Positions 1 through 6,025 of a stretch of 8,158 nt of DNA are shown piece after piece. The translations under genes and the position numbers were made by a program. The stretch's first letter is position 1; each line of letters opens with the position of its first letter. The notes beneath the pieces are model-generated. The model was given only the letters and a program-made list of their open reading frames with translations, was not told where the DNA came from and did no database searches. Source of the DNA: Holophagaceae bacterium UBA1801 (GTDB taxonomy: Bacteria; Acidobacteriota; Holophagae; Holophagales; Holophagaceae); assembly GCA_002319925.1 (NCBI GenBank), contig DCFP01000051.1, positions 1-8,158 of the forward strand, written 5' to 3'.

Positions 1-783
1 CTGGTGGCCATGCTGATCGGCGGCACGCTGGTGCTCAAAGGTGACATCCAGGAATACGTGACCCTGGTGCCCATGCCTGTCGCCATTCTGGCGGCGCTGG
101 CCGTTGCGACCCTCGCGGGGGTATGGAACGGGCTCCTGGTCTCCCGGGCGGGCATGCAGCCCATCGTGGCCACCCTGATCCTCATCGTGGCCGGGCGCGG
201 CGTGGCGCAGCTCATCACCAACGGCCAGATCATCACGATCTACTACAAGCCCTACTTCTTCATCGGCAACGGCTTTCTGCTGGGCTTCCCGTTCTCGCTC
301 TACATCGTGGCGGTGATGCTGCTGCTGACCCTGTTCCTGACGCGTCGCACGGCGCTGGGCCTGTTCATAGAGTCCATCGGCATCAACCCAAAGGCCAGCC
401 GCATGGCCGGCATCAACGCCAAGAACCTGCTTCTGTGCGTCTACGCATTCTGCTCCTTCTGCGCGGGCATCGCGGGGTTGATCGTGTGCTCCAACGTGAA
501 GAGCGCCGATGGCAACAACGCGGGCCTGTACTTCGAGCTGGACGCGATCCTGGCCGTAGTGCTGGGCGGCACGTCCACCGCGGGCGGGAAGTTCTACCTC
601 CTGGGCAGCATGGTCGGCGCCCTGATCATCCAGACCCTCACCACCACGATCTACAGCATTGGCGTACCCCCGGAGATCACACTGGTCGTTAAGTCCGTGG
701 TGGTCTTCCTCGTGATGATGTTCCAGTCTGAATCCTTCCGGCGGACTGTGTTCGGAAGGTTCGGGAAGCAGGTGGCCGCATGA
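1..783 (+). CDS. ytfT: YtfT-type sugar ABC transporter permease (5' truncated)
   Basis: This is an inner-membrane permease of the carbohydrate uptake family that includes RbsC, XylH and YtfT. It would form half of a sugar channel with the next gene product. The frame is open from the first base, and 260 codons precede the TGA. E. coli YtfT is about 340 residues, so roughly 80 residues, including the usual GGIDLSVG segment, lie upstream of the window. Long hydrophobic stretches alternate with short loops. Segments I recall as shared with E. coli YtfT include QPIVATLILIVAGRGVAQLI (about residues 52-71 of the visible part), NNAGLYFELDAILAVVLGG (about 170-188) and GALIIQ. The stop overlaps the yjfF start as ATGA, so translation is probably coupled. 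In E. coli the YtfQRT-YjfF system imports galactofuranose. The arabinose genes downstream suggest a furanose-form pentose here, which is inference. Family assignment is firm and substrate is not. Confidence 0.9.
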   Translation: MVAMLIGGTLVLKGDIQEYVTLVPMPVAILAALAVATLAGVWNGLLVSRAGMQPIVATLILIVAGRGVAQLITNGQIITIYYKPYFFIGNGFLLGFPFSLYIVAVMLLLTLFLTRRTALGLFIESIGINPKASRMAGINAKNLLLCVYAFCSFCAGIAGLIVCSNVKSADGNNAGLYFELDAILAVVLGGTSTAGGKFYLLGSMVGALIIQTLTTTIYSIGVPPEITLVVKSVVVFLVMMFQSESFRRTVFGRFGKQVAA

Positions 784-1784
784 TCGGCAACATCAGCGTC
801 AAGTACCTCTCGCTGCTGGTCACCATCGGGCTGTTCATCGTGATGTACGGCTTCGGTTCCTACATGTACACGGGCTTCTTCTCACCCCAGGTCTTCCTGA
901 ACCTGTTCATCGACAACGCCTTCCTGTGCGTGACGGCCGTGGGGATGACCTTCGTGATCATCTCGGGCGGCATAGACCTTTCCGTGGGTTCGGTCATCGC
1001 GCTGACCACCATGATCTCGGCGCACCTCCTCGAGACCTCCCATTGGAATCCCGCCGCCGTCATCGTCCTGGTGCTGCTGATCGGATCCGCCCTCGGTTTT
1101 GCCATGGGCTCTCTGATCCACCACTTCCAGCTGCCTCCCTTTATCGTGACGCTAGCGGGCATGTTCCTGGCGCGAGGCCTCTGCTACATCATCAACATCG
1201 ACTCCATCCCTATCACCAACGAGTTCTATACGAAGGTATCCCAGTACCGCATTTCACTAGGCGGAGAGTCCTTCATCTCCATCAATGTGGTGATCTTCGT
1301 CGTCGTGGTGATCGCGGCCATCTTCCTGGCCCACTACACGCGGTTCGGGCGGACGGTCTACGCCATCGGCGGCAACGAGCAGTCCGCCATCCTGATGGGG
1401 CTCCCCGTGGGTCGCACCAAGGTTCTGATCTACACCATCAACGGCTTCTGCTCCGCACTCGCGGGTGTGGTCTTCACCTTCTACATGCTCTCGGGCTACG
1501 GACTGCACGCCGTGGGCATGGAGATGGACGCCATCGCCTCCGTGGTCATCGGCGGCACGCTGCTCTCTGGCGGCGTGGGCTATGTGCTGGGAACGATGTT
1601 CGGCGTGCTCATCCTTGGCACCATCCAGACCCTGATCGTTTTCCAGGGAACGCTCAGTTCTTGGTGGACCAAGATCGTCATCGGCATTCTCCTCTTCCTC
1701 TTCTGCCTGCTCCAGCGCCTGTTCGAGACAGGAAAGGGCCTGAAAATCCAAGGGGTGGCGAGCAGTCAGAAGGCGGAAGCGTAG
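780..1784 (+). CDS. yjfF: YjfF-type sugar ABC transporter permease
   Basis: This second inner-membrane permease (334 residues, close to the ~330 of E. coli YjfF) is the likely heterodimer partner of the preceding YtfT-like protein. Near the N terminus it carries NAFLCVTAVGMTFVIISGG and IDLSVGSVIA (about residues 46-75), typical of this permease family. IGGNEQSAILMGLP near residues 196-209 resembles the cytoplasmic loop that contacts the ATPase. ELDAIASVVIGGTLLSGGVG is replaced here by the close variant EMDAIASVVIGGTLLSGGVG, and GTLSSWWTKIVIGILLFLF lies near the C terminus. These match my memory of E. coli YjfF closely. The ATG at 780 overlaps the previous TGA, and an AGGTGG at 770-775 can serve as ribosome binding site. 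The ATPase (YtfR) and binding protein (YtfQ) genes are not in the window and probably precede ytfT. The gene ends the first operon. Confidence 0.92.
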   Translation: MIGNISVKYLSLLVTIGLFIVMYGFGSYMYTGFFSPQVFLNLFIDNAFLCVTAVGMTFVIISGGIDLSVGSVIALTTMISAHLLETSHWNPAAVIVLVLLIGSALGFAMGSLIHHFQLPPFIVTLAGMFLARGLCYIINIDSIPITNEFYTKVSQYRISLGGESFISINVVIFVVVVIAAIFLAHYTRFGRTVYAIGGNEQSAILMGLPVGRTKVLIYTINGFCSALAGVVFTFYMLSGYGLHAVGMEMDAIASVVIGGTLLSGGVGYVLGTMFGVLILGTIQTLIVFQGTLSSWWTKIVIGILLFLFCLLQRLFETGKGLKIQGVASSQKAEA

Positions 1785-1793
1785 TCAATTCTT

Positions 1794-1814
1794 GTTCCGA
1801 AAAAAGTCGGAACG
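1794..1814 (+). terminator. Weak hairpin after yjfF, possible terminator
   Basis: A 6-bp inverted repeat, GTTCCG (1794-1799) and CGGAAC (1809-1814), starts 10 nt after the yjfF stop. One extra A-T pair (1800/1808) can close the A-rich loop. No run of T follows, so this is not a classical intrinsic terminator. Its place between an operon end and a new promoter is the main reason to list it. Read-through from yjfF into chvE is quite possible. Confidence 0.3.
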
Positions 1815-1821
1815 GATGTCT

Positions 1822-1850
1822 TGACAGCGAAAATGTGAACGTTCACAATC
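1822..1850 (+). promoter_or_regulatory. Sigma70-type promoter of the chvE transcription unit
   Basis: A perfect -35 hexamer TTGACA (1822-1827) is followed by a 17-nt spacer and CACAAT (1845-1850), which matches 4 of 6 bases of TATAAT. Transcription would begin near 1857, giving a leader of about 180 nt before the chvE start. The spacer and -10 are covered by the palindrome at 1835-1848, so a bound repressor would block RNA polymerase. The -35 is strong evidence and the weak -10 lowers certainty. Confidence 0.65.
1835..1848. promoter_or_regulatory. Perfect 14-bp palindromic operator before chvE
   Basis: TGTGAACGTTCACA is an exact inverted repeat centred on CG. An even-length palindrome with a central CG is characteristic of LacI-family repressor sites. 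A 13/14 match occurs before araA at 7716-7729, which supports a shared regulator. It lies across the promoter spacer and -10, a repressing position. The regulator gene is not in the window. The half-sites TGTGA/TCACA resemble a CRP site, but the gap is 4 nt instead of 6. Confidence 0.75.
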
Positions 1851-2038
1851 GATTTCACTTTATTGAGGATTTGATTTGAACGGCGTGGTGCCGCGCCTTC
1901 CGCGAAACAGACATGGTTCTCGGTTGGGATGTCGGAATCACGGAACTTACCCGCCATAGGCCTCTTGACCCTCCAGGTCACAAAGGCTCAACCCAATGGA
2001 TCCCTATTTTGGGGACGTCCTATAAGGAGAGTTCAAAC
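1851..2038 (+). promoter_or_regulatory. Long leader of the chvE mRNA with an internal hairpin
   Basis: About 180 nt separate the predicted transcription start from chvE. The clearest structure is a stem at 1960-1987. GCCT (1960-1963) pairs with AGGC (1984-1987), and after a small internal loop TGACC (1966-1970) pairs with GGTCA (1976-1980) around the loop CTCCA. A GC-rich imperfect repeat lies at 1882-1897, and GGACGTCC (2013-2020) is a self-complementary octamer just before the ribosome binding site AAGGAGA (2024-2030). I recognise no known riboswitch class. Function is unproven. Confidence 0.35.
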
Positions 2039-3100
2039 ATGAATCGCATCGGAAAGTTAATTCTCGGCGCGTCCGCGACCCTGCTCCTCGGAACCAGCCT
2101 CTTGGCCCAGAAGACTGTCGGCATCGCGATGCCCACCCAGTCTTCCGCGCGCTGGATCAAGGACGGCGGTACCATGAAGACGATCCTTGAGTCCCGCGGC
2201 TACAAGGCCGACCTCCAATTCGCCGAGGATGACATCCAGGCGCAGGTGGCGCAGGTCGAGAACATGATCACCAAGGGCGACAAGGTCCTCGTGATCGCAG
2301 CCATCGACGGCGCCGCTCTCTTCAACGTGCTTGAGAAAGCTCACGCCGCTGGCGTCCAGATCATTTCCTACGACCGCCTCATCGTCAACAGCCCCTGGGT
2401 CTCCTATTACGCCACATTCGACAACTTCAAAGTCGGCGTCCTTCAGGGCGGCTACATCGTCAAGGCGCTTGGGCTGGACAAGGGCAAGAAAGGCCCCTTC
2501 AATATCGAGCTGTTCGCCGGTTCCCCCGATGACACCAACGCCGGCTACTTCTTCAATGGCGCCATGTCCCAGCTCGGGCCCTACATCAAGAGCGGAGTGC
2601 TGAAGGTTCGCTCCGGCCAGACCGATTTTGCCAAGGTCGCTACCCTCCGTTGGGACGGCGCCGTGGCACAGAAGCGCATGGATGACATTCTGACCTCCAA
2701 GTACACCGACGCCAGAGTCGACGCCGTGCTCTCTCCCTACGATGGTCTCTCCATCGGCATCCTCTCCTCGCTCAAGTCCGTCGGCTATGGCACTGCGAAA
2801 AAGCCGCTGCCTGTCGTGACGGGCCAGGACGCCGAAATCCCCTCGGTCAAGTCGATCCTCGCGAAGGAGCAGACCCAGACCGTGTTCAAGGATACCCGCA
2901 CGCTGGCTAAGCGCGCCGCCGATATGGTAGACGCTGTCCTCAGCGGCAAGCCCGCCGAGATCAACGACACCAAGACCTACAACAACGGCGTCAAGATCAT
3001 TCCGTCCTACCTTTGCAATCCGGTCAACGTGGACATCACGAACATCAAGCCGGCCCTCATCGACACCGGTTACTACACCGCGGCTCAGCTCGGAATGTAA
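2039..3100 (+). CDS. chvE: ChvE-like periplasmic monosaccharide-binding protein
   Basis: This is the solute-binding protein of the second transporter. It would capture monosaccharides such as arabinose, xylose, galactose or glucose in the periplasm and deliver them to GguB. It has 353 residues. Residues 1-23 are a Sec signal peptide (NRIGK, then a hydrophobic core), with likely cleavage after SLLA and before QK. No lipobox cysteine is present. The mature start KTVGIAMPTQSSARW, YDRLI (about 111-115), SYYATFDNF, KGPFNIELFAGSPDD, DAVLSPYDGLSIGI and GQDAEIPSVKSI strongly recall Agrobacterium ChvE. In that protein the Arg/Trp of SARW and the Asp/Arg of YDR lie at the sugar site. The start at 2039 is preferred because AAGGAGA (2024-2030) lies 8 nt upstream and the signal peptide begins there. 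The frame stays open upstream to an ATG at 1913, but that stretch would bury the signal peptide. It is the first gene of the operator-controlled unit. Exact substrate is uncertain. Confidence 0.93.
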   Translation: MNRIGKLILGASATLLLGTSLLAQKTVGIAMPTQSSARWIKDGGTMKTILESRGYKADLQFAEDDIQAQVAQVENMITKGDKVLVIAAIDGAALFNVLEKAHAAGVQIISYDRLIVNSPWVSYYATFDNFKVGVLQGGYIVKALGLDKGKKGPFNIELFAGSPDDTNAGYFFNGAMSQLGPYIKSGVLKVRSGQTDFAKVATLRWDGAVAQKRMDDILTSKYTDARVDAVLSPYDGLSIGILSSLKSVGYGTAKKPLPVVTGQDAEIPSVKSILAKEQTQTVFKDTRTLAKRAADMVDAVLSGKPAEINDTKTYNNGVKIIPSYLCNPVNVDITNIKPALIDTGYYTAAQLGM

Positions 3101-3133
3101 GTTTCGAAAACCGAGTCGTGCGTTCCAAGGAAA

Positions 3134-3175
3134 GACCGAGGACACGGGGCTCGCAAGGGTTCTGTGTCCTTGGTC
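3134..3175 (+). other. Intercistronic stem-loop between chvE and gguA
   Basis: A 12-bp stem is formed by 3134-3145 (GACCGAGGACAC) and 3164-3175 (GTGTCCTTGGTC). All pairs are Watson-Crick except one G-U, and the loop is 18 nt. No T run follows. Competing pairings exist: CCAAGG (3125-3130) with CCTTGG (3168-3173), and CCGAG (3136-3140) with CTCGG (3177-3181). In binding-protein transporter operons such a hairpin often protects the upstream mRNA and makes the binding protein more abundant than the membrane parts. I infer that role here. Confidence 0.6.
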
Positions 3176-3206
3176 GCTCGGGGGTGCTGTGGAAGGCGGA
3201 GGCAAG

Positions 3207-4745
3207 TTGGATACGATCCTGGAGATGCGCAACATCACGAAGACCTTCACGGGCGTGAAGGCTCTTGACGGGGTGAGCTTGAAGGTGAGCCGCGATGAAA
3301 TCCACGCTCTCGTGGGTGAGAATGGGGCCGGCAAGTCCACCTTGATGAAGATCCTGAGCGGAGTTTATCCGCACGGGGACTATTCAGGCTCCGTCGACTA
3401 CGAAGGCTCTGAATGTGCGTTCAAGAGCATCCTCGATAGCGAGAAATTGGGCATCGTCATCATCCACCAAGAGCTTGCCCTGATCCCGTATCTCTCCATC
3501 GCGGAGAACATCTTCCTCGGCAACGAGAGGGCCAAGGGCGGAGTGATCGATTGGCATCGGACTGTCTCCATGGCGGGCGAACTCTTGGCGAAGGTGGGAC
3601 TCGACGAGAATCCAAATTCCCTCATCATGAACATCGGTGTGGGCAAGCAACAGCTTGTCGAGATCGCCAAGGCCCTGGCTAAAAAGGTGAAACTGCTCAT
3701 CCTCGACGAGCCCACGGCGGCCTTGAACGATGAAGAAAGCAGCAAACTCCTCGACCTCCTCCTGGAGCTGAAGAAGCAGGGTGTGACATCGATTCTCATA
3801 TCCCACAAGTTGAATGAGATCGCCCGCGTCTCCGATTCCGTCACGATCATCCGAGACGGCAAAGTGATCGAAACCCTCGACAACGCGACGAGGAAGGTCG
3901 ATCAGGATCGCATCGTCAAGAGCATGGTCGGTCGCGAGATCGTGGATCGTTTCCCCAAGCGGGATTCGCATATCGGGGAGGTCATCCTGAAGGTCGAGGA
4001 TTGGACGGTGTACCATCCCCTCTACGAGGACCGCAAGGTGATCAATGGGGTCTCGCTGAACGTCAGGCGGGGCGAAGTCGTGGGCCTGGCTGGTCTTATG
4101 GGTGCCGGACGCACTGAGCTGGCGATGAGCATCTTTGGCCGTTCCTATGGGAAGCGGCATTCCGGCCGCGTCTTCAAGGACGGCAAGGAAATTCAGCTCC
4201 ACTCGGTGACGGCATCCATCGACAACGGAATCGCCTACTTGACCGAGGATCGCAAGAATTATGGACTGGTGCTCATCGAGGATGTCAGGTCCAACATCTC
4301 TCTCGCGAGCCTGCCCAAGGTCAGCGCAGGGCAGGTGATCAATCAGGGCAAAGAGAACCAGGCGGCCACCGCGATGCAGCAACAGATGCGGATCCGCTGC
4401 ACCGGCATCGACCAGATCGTCGAAAGCCTTTCAGGAGGCAATCAGCAGAAGGTCGTGCTCTCGAAGTGGATCCTGTCGGAGCCCGACATCCTCATCCTCG
4501 ACGAGCCAACCCGCGGGATCGACGTCGGCGCGAAATACGAAATCTATACAATCATCAACCGCCTCATCTCCGAGGGGAAATCGATCATCTTGATCTCCTC
4601 CGAAATGCCGGAGCTCCTAGGCATGTGCGACAGGATCTACGTCATGACGGAAGGCGAGATTTCCGGAGAGCTCGACCGCGAGCACGCCACGCAGGAAAAC
4701 ATCATGCACTGCATCATGAACCATCAGCGGGGAACCAAGGAATGA
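3207..4745 (+). CDS. gguA: Multiple-monosaccharide ABC transporter ATP-binding protein (GguA/MmsA)
   Basis: This cytoplasmic ATPase of the second transporter has two fused nucleotide-binding domains and 512 residues, the usual size. Domain 1 has Walker A GENGAGKST (37-45), then IGVGKQQLVEIAKAL in the signature position and LLILDEPTAAL as Walker B. Domain 2 has a degenerate Walker A without lysine (GLMGAGRTE, around 296-304), a canonical LSGGNQQ signature (from 408) and LDEPTRGIDVGAK (from 431). This asymmetry is normal in the RbsA/XylG/GguA family. I chose TTG at 3207 as the start. GGAGG (3198-3202) lies 4 nt upstream, and the product would begin MDTILEMRNITKTF, like the GguA proteins I recall. 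A GTG at 3189 would add 6 residues. An ATG at 3225 has no room for a ribosome binding site. The TGA overlaps the gguB ATG. Confidence 0.94.
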   Translation: MDTILEMRNITKTFTGVKALDGVSLKVSRDEIHALVGENGAGKSTLMKILSGVYPHGDYSGSVDYEGSECAFKSILDSEKLGIVIIHQELALIPYLSIAENIFLGNERAKGGVIDWHRTVSMAGELLAKVGLDENPNSLIMNIGVGKQQLVEIAKALAKKVKLLILDEPTAALNDEESSKLLDLLLELKKQGVTSILISHKLNEIARVSDSVTIIRDGKVIETLDNATRKVDQDRIVKSMVGREIVDRFPKRDSHIGEVILKVEDWTVYHPLYEDRKVINGVSLNVRRGEVVGLAGLMGAGRTELAMSIFGRSYGKRHSGRVFKDGKEIQLHSVTASIDNGIAYLTEDRKNYGLVLIEDVRSNISLASLPKVSAGQVINQGKENQAATAMQQQMRIRCTGIDQIVESLSGGNQQKVVLSKWILSEPDILILDEPTRGIDVGAKYEIYTIINRLISEGKSIILISSEMPELLGMCDRIYVMTEGEISGELDREHATQENIMHCIMNHQRGTKE

Positions 4746-5914
4746 GCGTGATAGGCCGACTCTTCAAGAACAACATCCGCCAGTACGGCATGGTGATCGC
4801 GCTTGCGTTCATCATGGGGCTCTTCCAGATAACCACCGAAGGAATCATGTTCAAGCCGATGAACGTGACCAACCTGGTGCTCCAGAACAGCTATGTGCTT
4901 ATCCTCGCGATCGGCATGCTCCTCATCATCATCACAGGTGGCATTGACCTTTCCGTCGGCTCGGTCGCCGCCTTCGTCGGCGCGGTATCCGCAGTGCTCA
5001 TGGTCGACCACAACATGTCCGTCATGAACGCGATGCTCATCGGGATTCTCATCGGCGCGCTGGTTGGAGCCTTCCACGGCTACTTCATCGCTTTCCTTCG
5101 GATCCCCGCCTTCATTGTGACGTTGGCAGGCATGCTCATCTTCCGCGGCTTCACTATGGCCATGCTCCAGGGCCAGACCAAAGCGCCCTTCGCGAAGTCC
5201 TTCCAGGCCCTGGCGGCCGGCTACCTGCCGTTCATGGATCTTCGCTGGGGCAGCCTGAATGTCATCGCCTTGGCTGCTGGCGTGCTGGTCTCGATCATCC
5301 TTGCCGCGGTAATGCTCCATTCGCGCCGGACCAAGAGGAAATACCATTTCGAGGTCGTTCCCCTCTGGCTGGACATCGCCAAGATCGCCGTGATCATGGC
5401 GGCCATCAACTTGCTTACTTACGAATTCGCGGGCTACAACGGTCTTCCGATCATCCTCGTCATCCTCGTCGCGCTCATTCTCATCTACACCTTCGTCACC
5501 GAGCGCACGATCGCCGGCCGCCACATCTACGCTCTCGGCGGCAACGAGAAGGCCGCACGCCTTTCGGGCGTCAAGACCGACATGGTCAAGTTCTGGGTGT
5601 ACGTCAACATGGGCGTCCTTTCGGCCATCGCCGGTCTCATCGTCGCCGGAAGGTTGAACGCGGCTACGCCCAAGGCAGGCACAGGCTTCGAGCTTGATGC
5701 CATCGGCGCCTGTTTCATCGGTGGCGCCTCGACCTCCGGCGGTATCGGCACCGTCATCGGAACCATCGTCGGCGGGTTCGTGATGGCCGTCCTCAACAAC
5801 GGCATGTCCATCATGGGCGTCAGCGTCGATTGGCAGCAGTCGATCAAGGGCTTCGTCCTCCTGGGTGCCGTCTGCTTCGATTTCTACACAAAGAGCCGGT
5901 CCCAATCGAAATAG
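4742..5914 (+). CDS. gguB: Multiple-monosaccharide ABC transporter permease (GguB/MmsB)
   Basis: This inner-membrane permease of the second transporter probably works as a homodimer with GguA and ChvE. It has 390 residues, longer than RbsC or YjfF but normal for the XylH/GguB branch. IITGGIDLSVGSVAAFVGA and RIPAFIVTLAGMLIFRG lie in the N-terminal half. After them comes the extra segment of this branch (about 155-240), with a basic loop SRRTKRKYHF between hydrophobic stretches. LGGNEKAARLSGV (about 265-277) is the likely ATPase-contact loop. ELDAIGACFIGGASTSGGIG and DWQQSIKGFVLLGAVCFDFY close the protein. The ATG overlaps the gguA TGA as ATGA, with GGGGAA (4729-4734) 7 nt upstream. The last codons and the stop lie inside the hairpin at 5894-5925. 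Together with chvE and gguA this makes a complete importer. Confidence 0.94.
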   Translation: MSVIGRLFKNNIRQYGMVIALAFIMGLFQITTEGIMFKPMNVTNLVLQNSYVLILAIGMLLIIITGGIDLSVGSVAAFVGAVSAVLMVDHNMSVMNAMLIGILIGALVGAFHGYFIAFLRIPAFIVTLAGMLIFRGFTMAMLQGQTKAPFAKSFQALAAGYLPFMDLRWGSLNVIALAAGVLVSIILAAVMLHSRRTKRKYHFEVVPLWLDIAKIAVIMAAINLLTYEFAGYNGLPIILVILVALILIYTFVTERTIAGRHIYALGGNEKAARLSGVKTDMVKFWVYVNMGVLSAIAGLIVAGRLNAATPKAGTGFELDAIGACFIGGASTSGGIGTVIGTIVGGFVMAVLNNGMSIMGVSVDWQQSIKGFVLLGAVCFDFYTKSRSQSK

Positions 5915-5925
5915 GGGGACCGGCT
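5894..5925 (+). other. 10-bp stem-loop over the gguB stop codon
   Basis: AGCCGGTCCC (5894-5903) and GGGACCGGCT (5916-5925) are perfect reverse complements around a 12-nt loop that contains the gguB TAG (5912-5914). A G-U pair can extend the base. Only two T follow, so an intrinsic terminator is unlikely. Smaller hairpins follow at 5926-5937 and 5948-5963. Together they could stabilise the transporter mRNA, or attenuate or process the transcript before araB. The structure is certain as sequence, and the role is inferred. Confidence 0.55.
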
Positions 5926-6025
5926 TGCCTCCGGGCAGGGTCAAGGCGGCCCTCGAAGGGGCCGAAGCCAGTCTGCAAATCATCATGAGTGCCGCAGAGA
6001 TTGCGGATGTCAGGGGAGAAAGCAC

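Noticed and set aside
1835..1848. CRP site
   Set aside because: The halves TGTGA and TCACA match, but CRP needs a 6-nt gap and here it is 4 nt. A LacI-type site fits better.
926..1879. A 317-codon + strand frame inside yjfF
   Set aside because: It is rich in Arg, His and Gly, typical of a shifted frame in GC-rich DNA, and overlaps a clear family member in the correct frame.
1913..2038. N-terminal extension of chvE from ATG 1913
   Set aside because: It would place 42 residues before a good signal peptide. The ribosome binding site at 2024-2030 points to the start at 2039.
2057..3340. A 427-codon open frame on the minus strand opposite chvE
   Set aside because: It mirrors the G/C-ending codons of chvE and the start of gguA, has no recognisable domain, and its strand has no promoter or ribosome binding site that I can see.
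3384..4382. A 332-codon open frame on the minus strand opposite gguA
   Set aside because: Shadow of a well-supported ATPase gene, with no motif of its own.
5894..5926. Rho-independent terminator after gguB
   Set aside because: The stem is strong but only two T follow, and araB begins 111 nt after gguB with no clear promoter of its own.
4724..6025. A 433-codon open frame on the minus strand opposite gguB
   Set aside because: Its composition is rich in Asp, His, Glu and Gly, as expected of the antisense of a membrane-protein gene. It resembles no known family.
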